A stretch of 64,000 nt of DNA from Bacillus timonensis (GCA_020171895.1 JAIVAN010000012.1:1-64000), one strand, 5' to 3'; positions 6,882-13,473 are shown, counted from the stretch's first letter. Notes: generated by a model not told the origin, from the letters alone. Numbers and translations are program-made.

Positions 6882-7191
6882 TAAGGGTATAAGAAATGTT
6901 GATTATAAAGATATTTCTAAAACTAAACCAAATGATTTACTGAAAAATGGATGGGAAGATATTACACACCCTAATAAGAGGGCAAAAACGAATAGCAGGG
7001 ATTATCTTGACCAGAAAACGGGAACTAAATTATCTTTTGATAAAGGTAAACCTGGTGCAACTGGCTTTGAAGGAGTAGACCATTATCATATCCACAATCC
7101 TAATAGAACTGGAAAAGGAGATTATTATCTCGATATAAATGGAAATCCAGTTCCGAAAGGCTCAAAGGCATCGCATATAGAAATTAATTAA
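6823..7191 (+). CDS. Orphan polymorphic toxin tip (cassette E)
   Basis: IS110-derived leader, D-R-T-K-G joint, then ~100 residues: G-W-E-D-I-T-H-P-N near the start, S-F-D-K-G-K-P-G-A-T-G-F-E-G, and D-H-Y-H-I-H-N-P-N with three His in six positions, a plausible metal or acid-base centre. The end reads P-V-P-K-G-S-K-A-S-H-I. This general pattern occurs in bacterial polymorphic toxins, but I cannot assign a numbered family with confidence. The GTG start at 6823 is within the IS tail. The immunity gene follows after 20 bp with a strong ribosome site. Confidence 0.7.
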   Translation: MAVLYNCHLLSCIIFDRTKGKGIRNVDYKDISKTKPNDLLKNGWEDITHPNKRAKTNSRDYLDQKTGTKLSFDKGKPGATGFEGVDHYHIHNPNRTGKGDYYLDINGNPVPKGSKASHIEIN

Positions 7192-7211
7192 TTGCTTATA
7201 AGGGGGAAACG

Positions 7212-7562
7212 ATGGTTGAACTGAATGTATTTAGAGATATATACTTTCACGATAGCATTTTAGAAGGTATAAATTATTTGGAAAACGAGAATAAATTAAT
7301 TTTAGAAATTGAACTCTGTAACTGGAAACAAAAATGGTTTAATAGTGATGAAAGCGAAATGAGAATGGGGCATTTAGTGTTCAGAAATGTTATAGACTAT
7401 GAAATAGACCCACACTCTATGGTGGATAGTAATGAAGTATTAGAAATTGAAGTTAATAAAATTGATAAAAAATATTATTTAACCAAATTAGTTTTAACAC
7501 TTGAAGATGATGTTATGATAATTAAGATAAAAGCTAGTGATGTTGAATGGATATGGTTGTAA
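7212..7562 (+). CDS. Probable immunity protein for toxin E
   Basis: A 116-residue acidic soluble protein: F-R-D-I-Y-F-H-D-S-I-L-E-G-I-N-Y near the start, then beta-rich L-I-L-E-I-E-L and a Trp-rich C-terminus (D-V-E-W-I-W-L). The H-D-S/A-x-L-x-x-I start is shared by several small immunity-like families. ATG at 7212 follows AAGGGGGAAACG. The role is inferred from position. Confidence 0.7.
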   Translation: MVELNVFRDIYFHDSILEGINYLENENKLILEIELCNWKQKWFNSDESEMRMGHLVFRNVIDYEIDPHSMVDSNEVLEIEVNKIDKKYYLTKLVLTLEDDVMIIKIKASDVEWIWL

Positions 7563-7594
7563 AATTATATATGTAAATTAATAGTTAATATTTT

Positions 7595-7629
7595 GCCTTA
7601 AGGGAGCAAACTCTCTTAAGGCTTTTTTA
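7595..7629 (+). terminator. Terminator after immunity E
   Basis: Stem GCCTTAAGGGAG / CTCTCTTAAGGC with loop CAAA and a six-T tail. Confidence 0.85.
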
Positions 7630-7793
7630 TTCAATGAGGTGGAGTGCCGAATAAACCGTTTATTAAATCTAAGGTAGAGACATCTCTTGTATGCCCTATA
7701 TGACATTTTAACAAATTATTTAGTACGTACAACACCTTTAAAACGTATACCCTATCTAATGTATTTTATTTCATCTCAATCATCTAAAAATCA

Positions 7794-7877
7794 TCAGATA
7801 CTACCATTATCATCGTCAAATACTTTCCCTTCGCTTTCTCCCTGCCTTTTAAAATTTTTCGCAACTTTTACGTACAT
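7794..7877 (-). other. Conserved 27-codon small reading frame in spacer 5
   Basis: M-Y-V-K-V-A-K-N-F-K-R-Q-G-E-S-E-G-K-V-F, 28 codons including stop, matching the frames in spacers 1 and 3. Confidence 0.4.
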
Positions 7878-7899
7878 GGCTCGATTATTATAGTGAGGA

Positions 7900-8082
7900 C
7901 TACTCCACCTCGATTAACTCCTGAATGTCGATGTCTAACACTTTGCAGACTGTTTCTAATGTCGATAGATAAACCCTGTCCACGTTGTCTTAACAAAGAT
8001 GGCTTATTGTATTAGGGCGTAGCCCTGTCATTCTTGCTAACTCACGTTGTGATAGGTCACGTTCTTTGAGGATTTCCTTTTA
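7900..8082 (-). pseudogene. Xre/HTH_26 regulator relic, spacer 5
   Basis: The - strand reads K-E-I-L-K-E-R-D-L-S-Q-R-E-L-A-R-M-T-G-L-R. A stop or shift lies at the L-C-x-D segment (TTAACAAAG on + in place of CTGAACAAAG), and the start is lost next to the IS tail. Confidence 0.7.
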
Positions 8083-8093
8083 CACCTCATGTC

Positions 8094-8195
8094 ATGCCAG
8101 ATCAAGTAGAAGCAAAAGCCAGTTAGTAAATAAAGGTGGCGGTGTTATTCAACTGTCACCTACTCTCATGTATAATTTTTGATAGAACTAAGGGT
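8094..8195 (+). mobile_element. IS110-family 3'-end relic before toxin F
   Basis: M-P-D-Q-V-E-A-K-A-S-stop, right-end segment GGTGGCGGTGTTATTCAACT and GAACTAAGGG. Confidence 0.8.
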
Positions 8196-8537
8196 ATAGA
8201 TAATGCTATTCCTAACTTTAATAAAGCTACAATAGACCCTAGAAAACTAACTGATTATGCCTTAAATCCTAATCATCCAGTTGGAGGGAATAAAGCAAAA
8301 GTATTTGAGAGTGCTTTAGGGTATAATCAATCTAATGCTAGTCAACTAATGAAACAAATTCAGAAAAATCTACCTAACACACCTGCTACATTAGGGAAAG
8401 CAGACCAATACGGTCAAAGATATACTGTTGATATGCTAATAAAAGGTGCTAAAGGTAAAACTGCAACAGTTAGAACAGGATGGATTATTATGAGTGGCTC
8501 AAATACACCTGAAATGACTACACTATTTGTAAAGTAG
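8136..8537 (+). CDS. Orphan DUF6883-like toxin tip (cassette F)
   Basis: After D-R-T-K-G, the domain reads R-K-L-T-D-Y-A-L-N-P-N-H-P-V-G-G-N-K-A-K-V-F then L-G-Y, Y-G-Q-R-Y-T-V-D-M near residue 95 and T-V-R-T-G-W-I-I near 110, the pattern of DUF6883 proteins often found as toxin tips. Biochemical activity is not established to my knowledge. The GTG at 8136 lies in the IS tail. A DUF4926-type partner follows 9 bp later, as is common for this domain. Confidence 0.75.
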   Translation: MAVLFNCHLLSCIIFDRTKGIDNAIPNFNKATIDPRKLTDYALNPNHPVGGNKAKVFESALGYNQSNASQLMKQIQKNLPNTPATLGKADQYGQRYTVDMLIKGAKGKTATVRTGWIIMSGSNTPEMTTLFVK

Positions 8538-8546
8538 GTGGAGATA

Positions 8547-8744
8547 ATGAGTTTTGAAGAAAACGAAACTGTGATAATTTTAGAAGATAGCCCTAATGAG
8601 GGTATAAAAAAAGGGGATATAGGCACTATAATAATGGTTTATGAAACACCTAATAAAGCCTATGAAGTTGAGTTTGTAGATGAAGAGGGTAGCGTCAAGT
8701 TCCAAGGAGTTTATCACTCAAATCAGATAGCTAAACTAAAATAA
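8547..8744 (+). CDS. DUF4926-type immunity protein for toxin F
   Basis: A 65-residue small beta-barrel-like protein: F-E-E-N-E-T-V-I-I-L-E-D, G-I-K-K-G-D-I-G-T-I-I-M-V near residue 20, Y-E-V-E-F-V-D-E-E-G near 40. This is the DUF4926 pattern. ATG at 8547 follows AGGTGGAG; the in-frame GTG at 8538 is inside the ribosome site. Encoded right after the DUF6883-like tip, a frequent pairing. Confidence 0.8.
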   Translation: MSFEENETVIILEDSPNEGIKKGDIGTIIMVYETPNKAYEVEFVDEEGSVKFQGVYHSNQIAKLK

Positions 8745-8753
8745 TTTTATGAT

Positions 8754-8795
8754 GAAACCTTGATGGGCTTAATGCCTTTCAAGGTTTCATTTTTG
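8754..8795 (+). terminator. Terminator after immunity F
   Basis: Stem GAAACCTTGA / TCAAGGTTTC with loop TGGGCTTAATGCCTT and T tail. Confidence 0.8.
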
Positions 8796-9005
8796 TTTGT
8801 GAGGCTATCTAGTGACGAATAGCTCATTTTTTATGAAGGGAATATGAGTAACTCCTGTAAGCCCCATATGATGTTTTTACGAATTATATAGTACGTACAA
8901 CACTTTAAAACGTATACCCTATTTATTGAAATTTTTTTCTTGTAAATAACCCGAAAATTATCAGTTATCACCAATTTTATTCAGTAGAACCTTATCTTCA
9001 GTGGT
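8796..9005 (+). repeat. Cassette spacer repeat, truncated copy 6
   Basis: Starts like the other + strand spacers (GGCTATCTAGTGACGAATAG, CCCCATATGATG, GTACAACACTTTAAAACG) but stops near 9005. There it meets the end of an inverted spacer (TTCGGCACTCCACCTC). This is the point where + and - cassettes converge. Confidence 0.75.
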
Positions 9006-9030
9006 TTTCATTCGGCACTCCACCTCATTT

Positions 9031-9071
9031 TAAAAAGCCTTAAGGGATTAATATTATCCCCTAAGGCTTTT
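9031..9071 (-). terminator. Terminator for immunity G (bidirectional)
   Basis: Stem AAAGCCTTAAGGGA / TCCCCTAAGGCTTTT with T runs on both sides, so it can end transcripts from either direction. Confidence 0.75.
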
Positions 9072-9159
9072 GGTTTAATCATATTAAACTAGTAGTCTGT
9101 TTTGGGCGATAAACTCCTCATAACTTGACCTTATCCATGATGAATTGTTATATAAATAA

Positions 9160-9528
9160 TTAATATGTTTCCTCTTCAAAGAGTTTTTCTTTTACATTCT
9201 TATATACTTCCATAGCTGATGGGGTGTAATTATAATACTCATCTATAAACGCCCCTCTCCATAACGAGGGTAAAAAATGAATTGAACCATCATGATTTTT
9301 TTCAATCTCCCACCTTGAAGAGACTTTATTAGAAGTGATTTCAAAAAGTTTAGAAGGATACATTAACATTTGCCCAATATCATTTTCTAGCCTAAAAAAA
9401 ATATTATCACCTTCATGCATAGCAATTGCAGAGGAAGATGGAAAAACTTCTAAAGTTAATACTAAATATTCTTTTTGGTATGTTAATGCTTCTTCTTTAT
9501 TATTATTTATAATGTACTTAACTCTCAT
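9160..9528 (-). CDS. Probable immunity protein for toxin G
   Basis: A 122-residue soluble protein of unrecognised family, with D-N-I-F-F-R-L-E-N-D-I-G-Q-M near residue 40, S-R-W-E-I-E-K-N-H-D-G-S-I near 66 and a helical C-terminus with two Tyr-rich turns. ATG at 9528 is preceded by GAGAGGG; a TTG at 9546 is possible but has no ribosome site. It starts 15 bp after the toxin G stop. Confidence 0.7.
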   Translation of the reverse strand: MRVKYIINNNKEEALTYQKEYLVLTLEVFPSSSAIAMHEGDNIFFRLENDIGQMLMYPSKLFEITSNKVSSRWEIEKNHDGSIHFLPSLWRGAFIDEYYNYTPSAMEVYKNVKEKLFEEETY

Positions 9529-9542
9529 ATTTTTTATCCCTC

Positions 9543-9887
9543 TCAAAATAATATAGATTTCATTCCATAATCTGATACTTCTCCAATTTTAAGATTTTTA
9601 TAAAAATGAACTTCAAAAGTTCCACCGCCAGGTCTCTGTATCCTTTTAGTAGACATCTTTGCCCAATCATCTATACTTCCACCATTTCTAGTTAAGGCAG
9701 CTTTGGCATTAGTATCTTTTAATTTACTTCCTGGAACAGCTACTTTAGAATTACTAACAATGGTAGATTTTAGTTGACCATTCGATTTAAATATTGAACT
9801 AGCAGATTGTTGTCCAAGTTGATTTTTTAATTTATTATAGTTAGCAACATTTTTAGCATTACCCGTACCCTTAGTTCTATCAAAAAA
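9543..9887 (-). CDS. Orphan polymorphic toxin tip (cassette G), no start codon
   Basis: Reading F-F-D-R-T-K-G-T-G-N-A, then a ~105-residue basic domain: N-G-Q-L-K-S-T, K-L-K-D-T-N-A-K-A-A-L-T-R-N-G-G-S-I-D-D, W-A-K-M-S-T, G-G-G-T-F-E-V-H-F-Y-K-N and a terminal Y-G-M-K-S-I. The W-A-K-M-S-T...H-F-Y pattern is found at the C-termini of filamentous-haemagglutinin-like proteins; I do not know its activity. A TAA closes the frame immediately upstream (six T instead of five in the IS tail), so no start codon is available. This is a silent cassette. Confidence 0.7.
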   Translation of the reverse strand, partial: FFDRTKGTGNAKNVANYNKLKNQLGQQSASSIFKSNGQLKSTIVSNSKVAVPGSKLKDTNAKAALTRNGGSIDDWAKMSTKRIQRPGGGTFEVHFYKNLKIGEVSDYGMKSILF

Positions 9888-9972
9888 TTATACATGAGAA
9901 AAGGTGACCGTTGTATTATACCGGCACCTTTATTTACTAACTAGTTTTATTGCTACTTGATCTGGAATGACA
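9868..9972 (-). mobile_element. IS110-family 3'-end relic before toxin G
   Basis: The - strand reads K-T-H-Y-V-I-P-D-Q-V-A-I-K, then the right-end segment GGTGCCGGTATAATACAACG, then GAACTAAGGG. It is the most diverged of the relics, and its overlap with the 5' side of the HTH gene at 9994 is clear. Confidence 0.7.
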
Positions 9973-9993
9973 TAATGTGTCTTAATATTTAAC

Positions 9994-10194
9994 ATGACAG
10001 TATCAAGCAAACTAAAAGAAATCACTAAAGAAAGCAACCTATTACACCTTGACTATGCACGAATGAAAGGGGTTCGCCCCAATACAATAAGTCATCTTTG
10101 TTCAGACAATGTGGACAGGGTTTACCCATCAACATCAGAAACAGTATGCAAAGAATTAGACACCGACATTCAGGAGTTAATTGAGGTGGAGTAG
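9994..10194 (+). CDS. HTH_26/Xre-type small regulator, nearly intact copy
   Basis: A 66-residue Cro/C1-type protein: S-S-K-L-K-E-I-T-K-E-S-N, then A-R-M-K-G-V-R-P-N-T-I-S-H-L-C (turn and recognition helix), D-N-V-D-R-V-Y-P-S-T and the ending D-I-Q-E-L-I-E-V-E. Of the copies examined in the spacers it is the only one with a start codon and no frameshift. Helix 2 has drifted (L-L-H-L-D-Y where relics have Q-R-E-L), and no strong ribosome site is visible, so it may also be decaying. It is transcribed away from toxin G, antisense to the cassette direction as in all copies. Confidence 0.65.
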   Translation: MTVSSKLKEITKESNLLHLDYARMKGVRPNTISHLCSDNVDRVYPSTSETVCKELDTDIQELIEVE

Positions 10195-10445
10195 TCCTTC
10201 GCCATAGTCATCGTTCTATGTACGTAAAAGTTGCTTAAAAATTTAAAGGCAGGGAAAAAGCAAAGGTAGCCTGTTGGAGAATAGAAATGATGGTAACTGA
10301 TATTTTATGATTAATTTCATGAGGTGAAATACATTAAATAGGTCATACGTTTTAAAGGTGTTGTACCAATAATATAAGGCTTACATTGGTTATCCCTATT
10401 TTGTAAATAATAAGCGGTTTATTCGGCACTCCCCCCTCTAAGAAA

Positions 10446-10481
10446 AACCCTGAAAGAGTTTGTTCACTCATTTCAGGGTTA
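10446..10481 (-). terminator. Terminator for immunity H
   Basis: On the - strand, stem AACCCTGAAA / TTTCAGGGTT, with loop of about 13 nt, then TTTTCTT. Confidence 0.75.
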
Positions 10482-10490
10482 TAATAGCTT

Positions 10491-10925
10491 TTATTCATTT
10501 TTTAATATATTCTGTGCAACTGTGCTATTTGGCATTATATTAACTATATCTCTAGCAATTTCCTTTGCCTCTTCTTTACTTATTAGTTGTTCAGGAATAT
10601 CGTGAAATAGTAATAGATATTCTTTTAAACTCACATCTTTAGGGTTTAACTCTATTGCCCTTCTTGCATGATATAATGCAATTGAGTATGCATCTGGTAA
10701 ATGACATAAAGCTGTGCTTAACAATTCTGAAGCCAAATAATGAAAGTCTGAAGTTTCATTAATAGTAATCAAATGGAAAACAAATGAATAAGCCCCTATA
10801 CTTTCTTCATCAAAACCTAACTCAAGGATTATTTGCTTTAGAAAATCTCCACTTTCTTTCTCAATAAGCACTTTAGCTTCTTTAAAATCACCTGACATTA
10901 TTAACTGTTTTACTTTTTCTTTCAT
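10491..10925 (-). CDS. Probable immunity protein for toxin H
   Basis: A 144-residue, largely helical acidic protein (M-K-E-K-V-K-Q-L-I-M-S-G-D-F-K-E-A), possibly TPR-like in its C-terminal half (H-A-R-R-A-I-E-L-N-P-K-D near residue 87). ATG at 10925 is preferred over GTG 10940 because GGTGA lies at the right distance. It starts 2 bp after the toxin H stop codon (10928-10930). Family not recognised. Confidence 0.7.
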   Translation of the reverse strand: MKEKVKQLIMSGDFKEAKVLIEKESGDFLKQIILELGFDEESIGAYSFVFHLITINETSDFHYLASELLSTALCHLPDAYSIALYHARRAIELNPKDVSLKEYLLLFHDIPEQLISKEEAKEIARDIVNIMPNSTVAQNILKNE

Positions 10926-10927
10926 AG

Positions 10928-11248
10928 TTATTTCACCCACGCATCTGATATTCTATATGTTCCATCAGGTAGTTTTTTGTATGTTACCTGTACCAATTCT
11001 CCATTTACCATTTTAACTTTAGATGATACTGATTTATATGGAATAACTGCACCATTTTGCATAACATCTGTGATAATTGGTTTTATTTTATTCCAACTCT
11101 TATCAGGTACAAGTTTATCCCACTGATGATTAGACTTTTTACTACCATTTATAATGTGATGTATCTTGTTATCATTCAGTTTACCTACAGCATTATGTGC
11201 ATTCGAAGATGACAGTAGTTTAACTTTACTATTACCCTTAGTTCTTTC
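10928..11248 (-). CDS. Toxin-35-like RNase-type tip (cassette H), next to intact IS110
   Basis: From E-R-T-K-G-N, ~105 residues: D-N-K-I-H-H-I-I-N-G-S, H-Q-W-D-K-L-V-P-D, W-N-K-I-K-P-I-I, V-M-Q-N-G, P-Y-K-S-V, Y-K-K-L-P-D-G-T and the ending I-S-D-A-W-V-K. This resembles the bacterial toxin 35 family from memory; RNase activity is predicted for it, not shown here. The frame is closed by TAA upstream, so it has no own start. It is preceded directly by the right end of the complete IS110 element. Confidence 0.7.
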   Translation of the reverse strand, partial: ERTKGNSKVKLLSSSNAHNAVGKLNDNKIHHIINGSKKSNHQWDKLVPDKSWNKIKPIITDVMQNGAVIPYKSVSSKVKMVNGELVQVTYKKLPDGTYRISDAWVK

Positions 11249-11302
11249 TTAAATTATACATTAGATAAGGTGACAGTTGAATAACACCGCCACCTTTATC
11301 AA

Positions 11303-12544
11303 TCAACTAGCTTTCGTCTCTACTTGCTCAGGCATGATATAAGCTTCCTTATTCTTCATCATGCCATAGATGATATTGACTAGCCTTCTCATAATACATA
11401 TTAGGGCTTGTTTTTTCGTTTTACCTTCTGATAGCTTCTTCTGATAATAATTGTAAAATACAGGGTTACGAGGTATTTTACTTCCTTTACTTACTTGTAC
11501 TTGTTGAACTGCTAAGTTGAGGAAGATATGATGCAGGTTTCTATTTCCTTGTTGGCTTTTGTGATAGGTTTCCTTACCGCCCGAACCGAATAAAACAGGG
11601 GAAACTCCTGCATATCTTGCTAGTTTATTAGGGTTAGAGAACCGATGGACGTCTCCTATTTCAGAAATTAAAGCGGATGCAGTAACTGTATCAATTCCTG
11701 TCATCGTTTCAAGCTGCATTCCTAAAGACTTCACTAATTTTTTTAGTTTCTTTTCCACTCTATTTATTTCCTTTTTTCTAAATCGGATGTCACGAACAAG
11801 ACTTTGAACAATGAAATCTCTTTCAGATTGATAATCACGTTTAGTATTACCATCACAATCCACTAAAGAAAGAATTTCTTTAGCTTTTTTAGTGGATAAA
11901 CTATTACTACTAGCTTTAAGAATAAACTTTCTTAGTTCTTCCATTTTTACTCCCTTCAAATGATCTGGAGAAGGGTACTTCTCCCAAAACGCTAATGCAG
12001 TTTTCCCCTCCAGTTGAGAAAAAAATTGGCGGTAGCTTGAATAGTGGTAGGAAAGCTGTAAGTGTAGTTGATTTTTCAAAGAACCTAATACTTTCACAAG
12101 GGCATCTCTTCGACCTACTAATGTAGAGATTGTCCAATAGATATCCGATGGAGCTGCATTAGGAAGTTGAGTAAACTTTCTTGCTAGAATTTCTGCAATA
12201 CACTGTGCATCCCAACTATCACTCTTTTTTGTCATCGCATAACTCTTTCTCTCTGCATAAGATAAAGAAGGGTTGACTGATTTCACTTTATATCCTTTTT
12301 CTAATAAATAGACAGCTAGAGAACGTCCATAGCCATTCACATCTTCTAATCCAAATACAGGAGTGATATCTTTCTCAGTATGTTCTTCTACAAAAGTATT
12401 AAAGTTATTAAATAACGAGGGCTTGTTCAAAAAGGTTGTTTCTATTAATTTCTCTCCCCAACAATTTACTATTACCGCTGTATGTTGGAACTTGTGCAAA
12501 TCGACACCTACATAAATAAATTTTTCTCGTTTCAAAAAACTCAC
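11303..12544 (-). CDS. IS110-family RNA-guided transposase
   Basis: A 413-residue protein of usual family length. The N-terminal RuvC-like DEDD domain shows V-G-V-D-L-H-K (D15), G-L-E-D-V-N-G-Y-G-R (E67) and K-K-S-D-S-W-D-A-Q (D109, D112). A coiled-coil middle follows (about 165-280). The C-terminal Tnp_20 domain has T-G-I-D-T-V-T-A, K-L-A-R-Y-A-G-V-S-P and G-S-G-G-K, including the family serine. The C-terminus M-P-E-Q-V-E-T-K-A-S is what is preserved in the cassette relics. The gene is intact, so the element may be active. It reads toward toxin H, the same relative direction as all relics. Confidence 0.92.
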   Translation of the reverse strand: MSFLKREKFIYVGVDLHKFQHTAVIVNCWGEKLIETTFLNKPSLFNNFNTFVEEHTEKDITPVFGLEDVNGYGRSLAVYLLEKGYKVKSVNPSLSYAERKSYAMTKKSDSWDAQCIAEILARKFTQLPNAAPSDIYWTISTLVGRRDALVKVLGSLKNQLHLQLSYHYSSYRQFFSQLEGKTALAFWEKYPSPDHLKGVKMEELRKFILKASSNSLSTKKAKEILSLVDCDGNTKRDYQSERDFIVQSLVRDIRFRKKEINRVEKKLKKLVKSLGMQLETMTGIDTVTASALISEIGDVHRFSNPNKLARYAGVSPVLFGSGGKETYHKSQQGNRNLHHIFLNLAVQQVQVSKGSKIPRNPVFYNYYQKKLSEGKTKKQALICIMRRLVNIIYGMMKNKEAYIMPEQVETKAS

Positions 12545-12702
12545 TCCTATCTTGGATTAGTAGCAAGAGGAAGGAAAAGAGAATGTCGGCAACCTTAGAT
12601 GAAGCGTTAGTCTGGTACGACTCGCAAGGGTACGAAAGCCTATCCATTCTCGACCTTTATCTCTTATAAAATCGTTTGAAGCTATCCACTTGCGGCGATT
12701 TT
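12545..12702 (-). ncRNA. Candidate IS110 bridge RNA leader
   Basis: IS110-group elements encode a bridge RNA of roughly 170-200 nt upstream of the transposase. Here the leader has a 7-bp stem AAAATCG / CGATTTT (12668-12702) and a larger enclosing pair CATTCTC / GAGAATG (12580-12651). Its internal loop carries, on the - strand, GATAG (12640-12644) and TACCCTT (12626-12632). TACCCTT is the exact complement of AAGGGTA at every cassette joint, and GATAG matches the left side GATAGAACT. Guide assignment is inference from a single sequence. Confidence 0.5.
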
Positions 12703-12761
12703 ACCATTTTATATTTATTACCCAATTTTAAATTTTGTATATGAATTTGGTGGTAATTTAC

Positions 12762-12809
12762 GGGTATATCCTGGACAATTAAACCAGTATTGTTAGCCAG
12801 GATATACCC
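12762..12809. repeat. Perfect 13-bp inverted repeat at IS110 left side
   Basis: GGGTATATCCTGG and its exact complement 22 bp apart. There is no T tail, so it is a poor terminator. It may be a target-site palindrome, a regulatory hairpin or part of another element. The rest of 12703-13043 shows no gene. Confidence 0.7.
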
Positions 12810-13043
12810 TAATAAAATATCCAAAATGTCTTCCTTTTAGGGGGAGTTTTTTTATTTCTCTGGAACAAAATAAAGCCTCATACTTAAACAGTAATTTCTG
12901 AATAATTCAGAATATGGTAAGGTGTATTTAAAGTTTGTGAAGAAGTGTACTTACACTAACGTGGCAGGTTTGTGCAAGAAGGATGATATTAAATCTACAT
13001 TATCAGATAAAGTTATTTCTATTAAAAAGAGAGGTGGTGGGTG

Positions 13044-13313
13044 ATGAATTTTGGTGCGTGGTTTTTTTTCATTATTCTTGGTATAGGGTTAATTTTGGTT
13101 GTTATAAACAAAAGAATGACAAAATTAGATATGTCATTATTCATTGCTATTGTCCCCGTGTATTACTTAATTGCTTATTTGTTTGGCGATGAAATGCTAA
13201 GTCCCTTTATCTTCACAGACGATAGTTTCACAATTAGTTTTGTAGGGTTTGTTTTGTTAATCGGTACTTTTCTTTTGGTAAGATTTATAATCAATAGATT
13301 CATGAAAAATTAG
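13044..13313 (+). CDS. Small three-helix membrane protein
   Basis: An 89-residue hydrophobic protein with three predicted membrane helices (about residues 4-20, 28-45 and 60-82) and a short basic tail. ATG at 13044 follows GAGGTGG; GTG at 13041 is too close to it. No family recognised. A terminator follows at 13335. Confidence 0.65.
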   Translation: MNFGAWFFFIILGIGLILVVINKRMTKLDMSLFIAIVPVYYLIAYLFGDEMLSPFIFTDDSFTISFVGFVLLIGTFLLVRFIINRFMKN

Positions 13314-13334
13314 TAGCTGATATTCAAGTAACGC

Positions 13335-13367
13335 GGGCATTCCTTCAAAAAAGGCAGCCCTTTTTTC
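13335..13367 (+). terminator. Terminator after small membrane protein
   Basis: GGGC/GCCC and CCTT/AAGG stems around CAAAA, then six T. Confidence 0.65.
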
Positions 13368-13473
13368 TTGATGTAACGGTATGGTTTAGCATTACAACAA
13401 TCTTTTTTAATCAGTAGCTAAAAGACCTGATAGTTGTACAAAACGGTGATATAATAATCGTATAGAGTAAAGG

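Larger units (their letters stand above)
7630..8195 (+). repeat. Cassette spacer repeat, copy 5
   Basis: GGTGGAGTGCCGAATAAACCG entry class, then the common segments, the antisense small frame, the Xre relic and the IS110 tail. Confidence 0.85.
9868..10445 (-). repeat. Cassette spacer repeat, inverted copy 7
   Basis: Same segments as the + strand spacers in reverse: GGAGTGCCGAATAAACCG (top of the - strand copy near 10430), GGTATACC-type middle segment, HTH gene and IS110 tail. Confidence 0.8.
11235..12720 (-). mobile_element. IS110-family insertion sequence, complete or nearly so
   Basis: Contains a full-length transposase (11303-12544), a ~170-nt upstream leader and a right end identical in layout to the relics before toxins B to G. 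The right boundary is probably at the CT inside GAACTAAGGG (about 11240). The left boundary cannot be fixed from one copy and is set approximately. IS110 elements lack inverted repeats and use RNA-guided recombination. Confidence 0.75.

Noticed and set aside
820-8200. CRISPR array
   Set aside because: The regular repeats are ~560-700 bp spacers between genes, not short repeats with unique short spacers; no cas gene seen.
9335-9556. 73-codon + strand frame
   Set aside because: Antisense to the immunity G gene, which has the better start and context.
1-11300. Prophage or integron
   Set aside because: No phage structural genes, integrase or attC-like sites; cassettes are toxin-immunity pairs separated by IS110 tails.
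11916-12647. Two - strand frames overlapping the transposase
   Set aside because: Other-frame shadows of the IS110 transposase and its leader.
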